Shown here piece by piece: positions 53,324 through 62,658 of a stretch of 64,000 bases of DNA (within the stretch, counting starts at the first letter, position 1; each line of letters begins with the position of its first letter). Under the pieces are notes generated by a model, which saw nothing but the letters and a program-made list of their open reading frames with translations, searched no databases and was not told the origin of the DNA. The stretch lies in contig CP092874.1 of NCBI GenBank assembly GCA_030710605.1, positions 25,503,765-25,567,764 on the forward strand, written 5' to 3'. The position numbers and the translations under genes were made by a program. The stretch comes from Cordylochernes scorpioides (Eukaryota; Arthropoda; Arachnida; Pseudoscorpiones; Chernetidae).

Positions 53324-53710
53324 GTCACACACACACACACAAAAACCTTTATTAAGACACAAAGGTCTTACAGAGAATCCTCCTTGGGGTTACAAGACGG
53401 AGAAACCTATGAAAGTGGGAAATATACAAAGGGGTAAAAATGGAGAAAGATTATATACACATGGTAAATATATACAGATTATTATTTGAATGATCCTATG
53501 GAAAATAAGAATATGGATTTGGAAGAAAAAAAAAGAAAAAAGAAATTTTGGAAATATGGGTGGAAGAAGTAGAAAGCGAAAAGAGGAAAGAAAACAGGTA
53601 TTTACATATGGAACAAGTCAATTTAAGCTCTTCTGCTCACACAGCACAGGTGGACCATGGCTTTTTTTCAAAAAAATCTTTAAGAGATTTTCCAGGAAAA
53701 TCCGAGTGTT
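53324..53710 (-). mobile_element. LINE 3' fragment, longer copy
   Basis: 53328-53515 is almost identical to the 48.1 kb insertion, including the (GT)n tail. The rest up to about 53.7 kb probably extends the same element toward its 5' side. No reverse-transcriptase motif is readable. Confidence 0.65.
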
Positions 53711-53814
53711 CAGAGTTGTAAGGTAAACACCGTTTTATCGTTGTGGCAGTATGGGGAGTCATACTGTAGACATCCATCCATGTATACAACTATAAAGATG
53801 TCTACCTCTCTACC

Positions 53815-53995
53815 TTTGTAGCAAACACTCCAAACTACCGGTTTATAGACACCCATGTTCAAATCCCACCACGAATATATTTTATTTAATAATCCTTTTT
53901 TTTTCTCATTATTGTCTCTAGTACACGTGGTACAGGCCATGATAATCATGATGGGTAGAAGTTGGCGACTACTTTTAATGTAAATGCACCACATA
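53815..53995 (-). mobile_element. SINE-A 3' half joined to a tRNA-like head
   Basis: On the plus strand a tRNA-like head (GCAAACACTCCAAACTACCG ... ATGTTCAAATCCCACC) is followed by 'atattttatttaataat' and then SINE-A in minus orientation to GCACCACAT. It is the inverted counterpart of 52.95-53.06 kb over about 135 bp. Confidence 0.65.
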
Positions 53996-54480
53996 TTGTT
54001 GCACCAGGTTGCGGCTTGGCAGACTCTTCAATCTTGATTCTCTCCTGTGCTGGGTCTTGCATCTTACCAGAGCGTGTTTCAACCATCCTACCAATTTATA
54101 TAAGGAAATAATGAGATAACTTTAAGTAACCTCCAGAATTATTTATTTATTTCTCACGTCAAAGAGAGCAGTGAAGTCACACAGTGTACCAAAATACAAA
54201 TGGTGATTCTATAATACATATATTCTATTTATAATACATATATTCTGTTTAATAAAATAAGTAAAATATAAATTTGAATTAAAAATATATGAAAAATAAT
54301 ATTACAAATTAAAATAAAATAGGTTCATTAGCCATGATGCAACAATATCTACACATGTGAATTGTTGTATATTTCCTTTTTTCTCTTGTACTCATCTAAA
54401 TTTCTATCTCAATACTACTAATTATTGTTTTTTTTTAAGAAAAGGAACTGTTTCTTCTTGATTGCTTTGTATATAAGTTT
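53996..54480. other. AT-rich noncoding stretch, nothing recognised
   Basis: No feature supported. Confidence 0.3.
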
Positions 54481-54483
54481 TAT

Positions 54484-54745
54484 TTCTTGAAAATGAAGAT
54501 ACTTCGGCCAATAAATCTTTTTATTACCTCGACGTTTCAACAAAAATCTTTTGTTCTCGTCAGGAGCAAACAAAAATTAAAACAGAATGATTTTAACGCC
54601 TTGCCAAATGTTTTAATTTTTGTTTGCTCCTGACGAGGACAAAAGATTTTTATTAAAACGTCGAGGTAATAAAAAATATTTACTGGTCGAAGTATCTTTA
54701 TTTTCAAGAAATATGAATGCCGGCCAGACAGCCTCTATTTTTAAG
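54484..54745. mobile_element. Family B foldback
   Basis: The left arm starts 'tttcttgaaaatgaagat' and the right arm ends 'aagaaatatgaatgccggcc'. They meet at a spacer near 54590 ('agaatgattttaacgccttg'). The left arm has a complete hammerhead-like motif on the minus strand. The right arm's plus-strand motif has lost GAAA (reads TTAAAAC). Confidence 0.75.
54531..54563 (-). ncRNA. Hammerhead-like motif, family B, compensated stem II
   Basis: The minus strand reads CTGACGAG, AACAAAA, GAT, TTTTGTT, GAAAC, GTC. Relative to 38.5 kb, the first stem pair G-C is A-T here, a compensatory double change that keeps the stem. All core residues are intact. Confidence 0.6.
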
Positions 54746-55061
54746 ATATAGGCTTATGCCCTTTACTTTATTCTTTCCTCTTATTTGATACATTGTAAAT
54801 AAAATTGCTGATTACTTAAAAAAAAAAAAAGAACGAGGAATCTCCTTATCCTTCAACTATAGACAACCATATAAAAGCTTAGTAGAAAAGTGTAGTAGTG
54901 GTAGTGATGATAATAATAAGGTTTTTTTAAATTATTATCGTCATCATCATTTCACCCCGACTCTATGCAAATCAGTCCGTCATCATCTTATTTGCATATT
55001 TCGATGTCGAAATCAGGAATGACTCTTTCCCGCGACCTAACACACTAGCTCTTTTCTAATA
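54746..55061. other. Noncoding stretch
   Basis: A family X scrap ('ggaatctccttatccttcaa') lies near 54837. Nothing else recognised. Confidence 0.35.
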
Positions 55062-55063
55062 TA

Positions 55064-56482
55064 CACTGCGTGACATTGAAAATGGAACACCAAGAAATAG
55101 TGGCCAGAAAGTGATGAAACTCGGCAGACAGAGAGAGACAGGGACGAACAATAAGTGATCTTTATTTCAAAATGATAGTCATAATACAGAGCGAGAACGG
55201 CGTCGGCTTAGTAGCAAGTAGGACCACCGCGGACGGCGATGCACGCAGCAACACGTCTAGGTAGAGAGCCAATCAGAGTACGGATGGCGTCCTGAGGGAT
55301 GGCTCTCCATTCCCTCTCAACCATTAGCCACAGTTCGTCTTCTGAACGCGGCTGTGGCAAGGCATGCAAACGGCGTCCGATGATGTCCCAGACGTGCTCG
55401 ATTGGTGAGAGATCAGGAGATAACGGTGGCCAGGGAAGCATCTGTACATCTTGCAGAGCTTGTTGGCTAATGCGAGCAGTGTGCGGTCGGGCGTTATCCT
55501 GCTGATAAAGGGCATTGGGTACCCCCTGAAGGTAGGGGAGTGTCACCGGTCGCAGCACATCATCAACGTATCGTTGGGCCGTCATAGTGCCCTGAATACG
55601 AAGTAAAGGTGACCTGGAATCATACGCGATTGCGCCCCAAACCATGATTCCACGTTGTCGCACGGTGGGGCGTTCCACAATTGCTGCCGGATTGGACCTT
55701 TCTCCACGTCGACGCCACACGCGTACACGGCGACTATCACTGGACAAGAAGAAACGCGACTCATCTGAGAACACGACCCTGTGCCATTCCGTCATCCACG
55801 TCGATCTAGCCCGGCACCATTCCAAACGTTGGCGCCTATTCGGTGGGGTCAATGGCAGTCTTCTTAGCGGACGGCATGAGTGCAAGCCATTAGCAACCAA
55901 TCGACGGGAAATGGTTCTGGTCGAGATGGAATGATCTAGGGTGTCTTGCACATGTTGCAGGATGGCGGTACAAGTGGCTTGTGGGGCCGCCACTGCTTGT
56001 CGAAGGATACGCCGATCCACACGTGCTGACGTCACTCTGGTTGCACCGACATTCCTATAAATTGCCACATTTCCTTGTTCCAACCATCTTCTCCACAGTC
56101 GGTGCACCGGGGACGCACCAAGGTGTGTATCAGCTGCGATTTGACGTATGGACCAACCTGCCCTTTTCAGTCCGATCACCATGCCCCTCGTAAAAGCGTC
56201 TGTCTGCTTGAACTGCCTCCGTTTACGATGACCTGGCATTCTCTGTTATTACACGTGTCTTTTGACACAAGAACAAAATTTCTACAATGATTTTCCTTGA
56301 AGAAATAACGACACGAATACTGTCCTTTCTGCAAGTTCCTTCCCTTATATCTTACTCCATGTGCGCACGAGAGCTGCGCATTTTACATCATTTGCATAAC
56401 TCGGTTAGGCGCGTCTACCGTGAAATTTGCATAATTTTCTGGCCACTATTTCTTGGTGTTCCATTTCCAATGTCACGCAGTG
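55064..56482 (-). mobile_element. Complete Tc1-like transposon
   Basis: The 1419-bp element has TIRs of about 47 bp (CACTGCGTGACATTGAAAAT on the left; the right differs at one base, GAAAAT/GGAAAT) and TA duplications at 55062-55063 and 56483-56484. It holds one intact transposase frame on the minus strand. Nearly identical TIRs, an open frame and correct target sites suggest recent activity. Its GC content is clearly above its surroundings, as for a recent arrival. Confidence 0.95.
55208..56239 (-). CDS. Tc1-family transposase, 343 aa
   Basis: It catalyses cut-and-paste transposition by binding the TIRs and cutting at TA targets in the nucleus. Residues about 15-55 form the first helix-turn-helix (MVIGLKRAGWSIRQIAADTH...) and about 75-118 the second. 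The DDE catalytic triad is D159 (VVFSDESRF), D248 (YQQDNARPH) and E281 (SPDLSPIEHVWD). I count 32 residues between D248 and E281, two fewer than the standard 34 of Tc1. The length is normal for the family, the ATG at 56237-56239 is the only sensible start, and there are no stops or frameshifts. Very similar proteins are common in spider genomes (from memory), which fits a chelicerate source but does not prove it, since Tc1 elements move between species. Confidence 0.95.
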   Translation of the reverse strand: MPGHRKRRQFKQTDAFTRGMVIGLKRAGWSIRQIAADTHLGASPVHRLWRRWLEQGNVAIYRNVGATRVTSARVDRRILRQAVAAPQATCTAILQHVQDTLDHSISTRTISRRLVANGLHSCRPLRRLPLTPPNRRQRLEWCRARSTWMTEWHRVVFSDESRFFLSSDSRRVRVWRRRGERSNPAAIVERPTVRQRGIMVWGAIAYDSRSPLLRIQGTMTAQRYVDDVLRPVTLPYLQGVPNALYQQDNARPHTARISQQALQDVQMLPWPPLSPDLSPIEHVWDIIGRRLHALPQPRSEDELWLMVEREWRAIPQDAIRTLIGSLPRRVAACIAVRGGPTCY

Positions 56483-56494
56483 TATATATTTAAA

Positions 56495-57018
56495 AAAATT
56501 GTTCTATTCTTGCAAAAGTCCAACCCCACACCAGTGAGTACAAGTAACCAAATGGGGCTCTGTCACATTTTAAGTGCAAATGTCGAACGGTTTCCCATAT
56601 ATATTTAGACATATATGTGATGCACTTACAATAAAACTCCGCCTTTGACGGTCCCAAGCCCGGATGAAAAAGTAGGAGGGGGAGCAGTAACAAGCTCACT
56701 AAAAACCCTGGGCTCAGCTGGCCCGGCTGATAGTACCCTGTAAGGGCTCCTAATCCAGGGATACAGGATGAGCAGCATTTGTACTCCATGTTAGGAGCAG
56801 CTGCACATGGCGTCTGTTCCTCATGTCAGAGGCGGCCATTTCTTTTGGAGCTAAGTCGGCCTGCCACTAAGTAGTGCTCCCAGTCTTAATGACAAAGGCA
56901 GACACATTCTACTTCACCCAGTGTGGAGATAAGAAAGAAGAAGAAGAAGACTTACAATAAAATCCGTCGTCGGCTATTACACAACATGATTATCATGGCC
57001 TGTATTACGTGTACTTAG
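56495..57018 (+). mobile_element. SINE-A copy split by element E
   Basis: The left part (56495-56636) has 'gcaaaagtccaaccccac' and a decayed palindrome. The right part (56950-57018) has 'acatgattatcatggcctgt' and GTACTTAGG. Element E inserted at ACTTACAATAAAA between them. Confidence 0.8.
56637..56949 (+). mobile_element. Element E (SINE-like), 313 bp, 13-bp TSD
   Basis: It is flanked by ACTTACAATAAAA at 56624-56636 and 56950-56962. It starts CTCCGCCTTTGACGGTCCCA and ends in a (GAA)n tail. The same 5' start appears at 18.73 and 57.59 kb, so this is a defined unit rather than random truncation, as in a SINE. I do not see a clear tRNA-type A/B box. Confidence 0.85.
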
Positions 57019-57289
57019 GTATAAGTATAAAAAAAATCTTTTGATACGTCAAAGAAATAAGGTCAACGCTTCTTAATTGATGTTTTTTTTAAAAGAAGGT
57101 CGTTTCGGAAGTTTCCTAGGAAGTTCCGCGGAGGTGTCACAAGCAGTTATCTGAAGGCGGCGATCTGCAGAACATTGGAGTGACACATTCCAGTGTCGTA
57201 AATGTCCGACAGCCTGTGGGAGAATACTTCCTTCCTTCTCTTGAGGAAGTTTTGTGTCGCGCGTTCCCCGACACCGTTATTTCATGTTA
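57019..57289. other. Noncoding stretch, start of a repeated SINE-linked unit
   Basis: 'ccgacaccgttatttcatg' at about 57.27 kb recurs at 58.29 and 58.74 kb between SINE-A copies. Confidence 0.45.
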
Positions 57290-57300
57290 TGGTTCGTTGT

Positions 57301-57593
57301 CTTCTTCTTCTTTTTTATCTCCACATTGTGTGAAGTAGAATGCGTCTGCCTTTGTCATTAAGACTGAGAGCACTACTCAGTGGCTTGCCGACTTAGCTCC
57401 AAAAGAAATGGCCGCCTCTGACATGAGGAACAGACGCCATGTGCAGCCGCTCCTAAGTACAGACATCCTGTATCCCTGGAGCCCTTACAGGGTACTATCA
57501 GCCGGGCCAGCTGAGCCTAGGTTTTTTAGTGAGCTTGTTACTGCTCCCCCTCCTCCTTTTTCATCCGGGCTTGGGACCGACAAAGGCGGAGTT
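57301..57593 (-). mobile_element. Element E, 293 bp, 11-bp TSD
   Basis: It is flanked by TGGTTCGTTGT at 57290-57300 and 57594-57604. It runs from the CTTCTTCTTC tail on the left to GGCAAAGGCGGAGTT-like sequence on the right. Confidence 0.85.
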
Positions 57594-57630
57594 TGGTTCG
57601 TTGTAATACAAGTTAGCTATATACAGTAGA

Positions 57631-58142
57631 ACTACCTCCCTGTAAAGGACAACACCTAATTGCAGAGCCAAAGACTCAAGACTTTTGATTAGAAGACCAT
57701 TCTATAATGGCCAATTAGTCGAGTAAAAGAGTGAGGCAGAGCCAAAGTGTCCTTTAGGGAGAGGTGTCCTCTTACTGGAGAGTTGCTAAATAGTAAAATT
57801 GATAATTTTGCGAATGAACACTGATCTTTGTAGATTATATACACTATGTACAATGAATATGGAGCCTCTGCCAGCGCTGCAGAGTTTGGCGGAGAATCGC
57901 CAGTGGGTCTCTAGCGACACCACGCATTTCGCGATCTACGATGAATACGTAGATCGCGTATTTCGCCGCTGAGGAAATGGTGATGGCGTGGTCCTCGAGA
58001 CCAACTGGAAAGATCCAGGACTGCGGGTCCGGCGGCCGGCCGATGATGGAGAACACCTTTCGGATGACAGGGCGAACGGCGCTGCAGGACTTTGTAGAGA
58101 GGTGTCCTCTAGCGGGAGTGTCCTCTCATTGAGGTTCTACTG
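57631..58142. mobile_element. MITE-2 copy carrying a family F insertion
   Basis: The ends CAGTAGAACTACCTC and GAGGTTCTACTG are inverted. The interior 'agtgtcctttagggagagg' matches 25.4 kb. The element is split at CTTTGTAGA by the LINE fragment. Confidence 0.65.
57835..58089 (-). pseudogene. Family F LINE 3' end with RT C-terminal coding
   Basis: The 255-bp insert is flanked by CTTTGTAGA at 57826-57834 and 58090-58098. The minus strand stays open across it: RKVFSIIGRPPDPQSWIFPV, then ISSAAKYAIYVFIVDREMRG and AILRQTLQRWQRLHIHCT, stopping at TAG about 10 bp before the end. The 'A-K-Y-A-I-Y...R' helix after a GRPPD segment resembles the C-terminal domain of several LINE proteins. The near absence of a 3' UTR is notable. 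Confidence 0.65.
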
Positions 58143-58154
58143 CACTACTAAGAA

Positions 58155-58400
58155 ATATTTCTTTTTATTATCCTTAGTACACGTGGTACAGACCATGATA
58201 ATCATGATGGGTAGAAGTTAGCGATTGCTTTTACTGTAAATGCACCACATGTCTACACATGTTAAGAGCAGTTTTGTGTTATACGTTCCGACACCGTTAT
58301 TTCATGCTATGGTTGGTAGTGATACAAGTTCGTGCTATACTATTTAGCTATAGTTCTTCTTTTTATTATCCTTAGTACACGTGGTACAGACCATGATAAC
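58155..58400 (-). mobile_element. SINE-A copies in tandem with a linker
   Basis: SINE-A 3' halves at 58160-58275 and 58365-58399 are separated by linker 'acgttccgacaccgttattt', which also follows the later copies. The unit SINE-A plus linker has been duplicated. Confidence 0.7.
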
Positions 58401-58641
58401 CACACGCACAAAGCTTTATTAAGATCACCGGTCTTATACAGATTCACCATAGGAAGAAATAATAGATGGAGCTCCTATACTCCAGGCAGCGCAGCACCCA
58501 ACAACAGCCTCCTGGTCCGACGTATGTCCAATGGCCACACGTTCCTTCGTACATACGTCATGGCTAGCGTATCACTGAACAGGCTAGTGTGGAATCAGCC
58601 GCGTTCTAGTCTTCTCTTTCCTCGTCCAAATGGACAACTAA
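58400..58641 (-). mobile_element. LINE 3' fragment in SINE-A, 10-bp TSD
   Basis: It is flanked by ACCATGATAA at 58390-58399 and 58642-58651. The minus strand ends TTAATAAAGCTTTGTGCGTG. The target is the CCATGATAATCATGG palindrome of SINE-A. GC content is moderate; a minus frame may be the 3' coding end, but I do not recognise it. Confidence 0.75.
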
Positions 58642-58935
58642 ACCATGATAATCATGGTGGGTAGTTAGCGTTTGCTTTTACTGCAAGAGCACCACATGTC
58701 TACACATGTTGAAGGCAGTTTTGTGTAGTACGTTCCGACACCGTTTTTTTTTTTTGTTGTTATGGTTCGGAGTAGTGGTTAGCGCTATAGTGCTTAGCAA
58801 TAGTTCTTCATTTTATTATCCTTAGTGCACGTGGTATAGGCCATATATGATAATCATAATAAGTAGTTAGTGATTGTTTTTACTGTAAGTACACCACATG
58901 TCTACACATATTGAAAGCAGTTAGACTTTTGTAAT
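58642..58935 (-). mobile_element. SINE-A copies plus linker
   Basis: Copies run from 58642 and from about 58820, each with ACCACATGTCTACACATG-type palindrome and linker 'gttccgacaccgtt'. They complete the duplicated units. Confidence 0.7.
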
Positions 58936-59074
58936 TCTAAATATGCCAGAGAGAAAAGTTTGGTTGTGTGCACTCATTGGTAGGATGGGAGTTTTACAAG
59001 AATCGGTGACCCCATTGAAACAATTTTATTCTTCAGAAAAAAAAAAACCTGTTGTGAGAATTAATCCTAAATCA

Positions 59075-59385
59075 TTTTTTATTATTCCTAGTACACGTGG
59101 TACAGGCTATGATAATCATGATGGGTAATTAGCGATTGCTTTTACTGTAAGTACACCACATGTCTACACATGTTTAAAGCAGTTCGAATTTTGTACTTCT
59201 AAATATGCAAGAGAACAGTTTGGTTAATTACACTCATTGGTAGGATGGGACTTTTTCAAACATCGGTGACCATTGAAACGATATTTTTCTTCAGAAAAAA
59301 AAAACATTGCCTGTTGTGGGATTCGAACCCGTGTGGTGGATACCGAAAATAACAGTTAATACCACTCTTCCACCGTTAATCATTA
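59075..59385 (-). mobile_element. SINE-A with tRNA-like head
   Basis: The 3' part is 'tagtacacgtggtacaggct'. On the minus strand the head at 59310-59385 reads GGTGGAAGAGTGGTATTAAC, then CACGGGTTCGAATCCCACAA (perfect B box). A diverged copy starts just before it at 58935. Confidence 0.8.
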
Positions 59386-59426
59386 ACATTATTTGCTTCT
59401 TATATAATCATTGTGTTTTATCCATG

Positions 59427-59639
59427 TACGCGTATGATTCTTTTGAAAATTAAACAATTTCTACTGCCCTTACTGCAATGGAAATATTAAAGGGAGGGCC
59501 TGGCTCATCAGTGGTGAACCCTTAAACTGGCGAAACCGCTGGGAGGGTTCACCACTGATGAGCCTGGCGCTCCCATTAATTTTTCCATTGCAGTAAGGGC
59601 AGTAGAAATTGTTTGTTTTTCAAAAGAATCATACGCGTA
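59427..59639. mobile_element. Family G foldback, 95-bp arms
   Basis: Arms 59427-59521 and 59545-59639 are near-perfect inverted complements ('tacgcgtatgattctttt', CTACTGCCCTTACTGCAATG, GGCTCATCAGTGGTGAACCC). The spacer holds CTGGCGAAACCGCTGG. The arms include the CTGATGAGCC box. Confidence 0.85.
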
Positions 59640-59739
59640 TATAATAGCTTCGAATATTCATAACATGTATCTATGTAGAGGTATAAAAATATAACAAATG
59701 AAAACATCAAGACGCGAATGTTTCTTTTCCCAAATAAAA

Positions 59740-60010
59740 CAAACTTCTACTGTCCTTACTGCGGTAAAAAAAAAATATTGTAAGGGATTGACTCATCAGT
59801 GTTGGACCCTCCCAGCGGTTTCGCCAATTTAATCTACCAGACCGCTTCTTTAGAGCTCTAATACTGTAATATATCATTCTGCTTATATATGTTACACTGA
59901 AGGGTGGAATTTTATGGTATTTATTATATTATATGGTATATATAATGGTATTTTATTGCAGTATAAAGACAGTAGAAGTTTGATTTATTTGTGAAAAGAA
60001 ACATTAGCGT
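59740..60010. mobile_element. Family G second copy, looser inverted ends
   Basis: The left end 'acaaacttctactgtcctta' and right end 'aaagacagtagaagtttgat' are inverted. The core on the minus strand has TTGGCGAAACCGCTGG and GGTCCAACACTGATGAGTC. Confidence 0.65.
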
Positions 60011-60299
60011 CTTAATGTCTTCATTTGTTATATATAGATGGTGCGTTATTGCTTTAAAAAGATACCAGAAAGAATCAAAGAGAGACTTTCATAAAAAACG
60101 TTAATATCATGTGAAGAGTTATAAAAAGAAGATCCATATGTCAGAACAGTGTCCTCACATATCGACCCACTGTGGATTTACAGTTCCCTATTCCTGTCCT
60201 TGAGAGAATTATTGCTTTCACGTTCCTGGAGTTTTATTTTAGGCTATTTTGACAATGTGAAGTCTGTGAGGAGTTATGGACGGATAGGTTTAGCAACAT

Positions 60300-61590
60300 T
60301 GTGCGCGGTGCCTTTCTTGTAGATATTCTCTTTGTTTTTTTTTATTGTAGATATTTTGTTGAGCACTTTCTTGGGTAGATAATCTTTTATTGGGGATTAT
60401 ATTCTTTAGTAAAATTGTAGTGGAAATCTCATTATTGCGTAGATACATTGTTTTATGTAGAATTTTCGTTTAGATTCTTTGTTGAGGGTGTCATTTTGGT
60501 GTAGATCTGTTGTTAAAGATTTCTTTCTTGTTAAGATTCGTGGTTGTAGACTCTATTCTTAAGTAGTTTTCGGGTTGTTTTGGTGATTCCATTCTTAGCG
60601 ATTTCGTTGTTGTGATTCCCCATTCTTCTTTATTGGAGGTTCCATTCTTGTGTAGATCCATTGTCGGAGATCCTATTCTTGTGCAGATTCATTGTTGAAG
60701 ATCTCATTCTTATGTAGATTCATTGTTGAATATCCCATTTTTGTATAGATCCATTGTTGGAGATCCCATTCTTGTGCAGATTCATTGTTGGAGATCCTAT
60801 TCTTGTGTACAAATTCATTGTTGAAGATTCCATTCTTGTCTATACCCTTTGTCGGAGATCCCATTCTTGTATAGATCCATTGTTGAAGATCCCATTCTTG
60901 TATAAGATCATTGTTGGAGATCCAATTCTTGTATAGATCCATTGTTGAAGATCCCATTCTTGTATAGATCCATTGTTGGAAATCCCATTCTTGTATAAGA
61001 CCATTGCTGGAGATCCCATTCTTGTATAGATCCATTGTTGAAGATCCCATTCTTGTATAGATCCATTGTTGGAGATTCCATTCTTGTATAAAATCATTGT
61101 TAGGGATACATTCTTGTATAGATCCATTGTTGAAGATCCCATTCTTGTATAAAATCATTGTTAGAGATACATTCTTGTATAGATCTATTGTTGAAGATCC
61201 CATTCTTGTATAAAATCATTGTTAGAGATACATTCTTGTATAAATCCATTGTTGAAGATCCCATTCTTGTATAAAATCATTGTTAGAGCTACATTCTTGT
61301 ATAGATCCATTGTTGAAGTTCCTATTCTTATGTAGATCCATTGTTGAAGATTCCATTCTTATGTAGATCCATTGTTGAAGATCCCATTCTTGTGCAGAAT
61401 AATCGTTGGATATCCCATTTTTTAATAAATCTATTGTTGGAAATCCCATTCTTGTATAGAACCATTGTTTGAGAGATTCCATTCTTGTATAGATCCATTG
61501 TTGGAGATCCAAATTATTCGGTAGGGATCTTTGTTGGATATCCCATTCTTGTATACATTTCATTGCTGTAGATCCCATTATTTTGTAGAT
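60300..61590. repeat. Minisatellite, 31-bp unit, about 30-35 copies
   Basis: The unit is GATCCCATTCTTGTATAGATCC plus ATTGTTGAA or variants. It is clean from about 60.6 to 61.5 kb and decays at both edges. 31 is not a multiple of 3, yet both strands stay open over long stretches because the unit lacks stops in most frames; the 176- and 118-codon frames are by-products. Confidence 0.9.
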
Positions 61591-62125
61591 AATTATAAAG
61601 ACCAGGTTATTAGGCCTGATGTTCCTTCAATTTTTTTTATCCAGAGAAAATCTGTTGTTAACTGCTGGTAAGGGACGGATGAAATCTGGTTGAAGTATTG
61701 CCAGTATTGGACTGTTGGTCTTCCTGTGTTGCTTACGCCGTTGGCAAAGTAGAGGCACGCCAGTTGAAGGAAGATGTAGGGAGATTTCTCAGTAAATGAT
61801 CAAACCACTTCAGTTGAAGCTTTTAGATGTCGTCTATCACGGTCTTACATATGATTAATAATGAGGCAAATATGTATTTTGTATTTAATTTAAACATACT
61901 TGTATTTTATATAAACAAACGTGATCTCGAAAGTCCGAACGTGTATTTCTTTTTCAAATATATTTACGACTCAAACTTGCAACGTAGATATGCGTTTTCG
62001 TAGTGCTGCTAAGGTAGACTGTTGAATTCTTCTGGGGTCGGATTTTTTAGATTAATTTGCATATTATCCCGGGGGATATTTGTATCTCTTTCTATTAATA
62101 CTATTTTAGTCTATTATTGAGTCTT
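61591..62125. other. Noncoding stretch, nothing recognised
   Basis: No feature supported. Confidence 0.3.
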
Positions 62126-62156
62126 TCATACATTCGTGGACAAAACTTATGGAACT

Positions 62157-62311
62157 AAAGAGACAAAGGTCGCCTCTCCCGTCAAAACCACACGCCATCT
62201 ATTGACCGTCGCCGCAAATTAGCGACCTCGGGTCGGTGACAAAGCCACAACACCAACTTTTGCCAAAGCAAAGACGTCTATTTTGACGGGAGAGGCGACC
62301 TTTGTCTCTTT
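62157..62311. mobile_element. Foldback Z, perfect 31-bp arms, inside a MITE-1
   Basis: The arms AAAGAGACAAAGGTCGCCTC... (62157-62187) and their exact complement (62281-62311) enclose 'gccatctattgaccgtcgcc' and the Z repeat. A MITE-1 end ('cgtggacaaaacttatgg') lies immediately left and the rest of the MITE follows at 62340, so the foldback probably landed in MITE-1. Confidence 0.75.
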
Positions 62312-62339
62312 ATATCAATATCCGCCCGGCAAAATTTCC

Positions 62340-62530
62340 ATCTATAAAACTTAAGGAAGTTTCAAATTTTGATGTCGTCGGTCGACTGTTTGTTTGAAGG
62401 AGACAGAGACTGTTCACACTTGGTTATATCGTGTGTCTTCAATAAAGATCACTGTAATATCTTTCAGAGTTATTGACTGAATCCCGATATATATGATAAA
62501 AGGTACAACTTCCTTAAGTTTTGTCCATGA
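62340..62530. mobile_element. MITE-1 copy, main part
   Basis: It runs from 'aaaacttaaggaagtttcaa' to CTTAAGTTTTGTCCATGAGT, with the standard interior in inverted orientation. Confidence 0.75.
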
Positions 62531-62658
62531 GTATAGATTTAGCGCAGTATATAGAAGCATTAGGTACTGATGGAATGTACATCCAATTAGCGAAAAAATA
62601 TATATAAAATACGAATCATTATTATTAAATCTCATAATAAAAGAATACATTATAATAG

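Noticed and set aside
55299-56290. Plus-strand frames of 60-96 codons across the Tc1 element
   Set aside because: Antisense shadows of the transposase gene.
60673-61578. 176- and 118-codon repetitive frames
   Set aside because: Produced by the 31-bp minisatellite, whose period is not a multiple of three.
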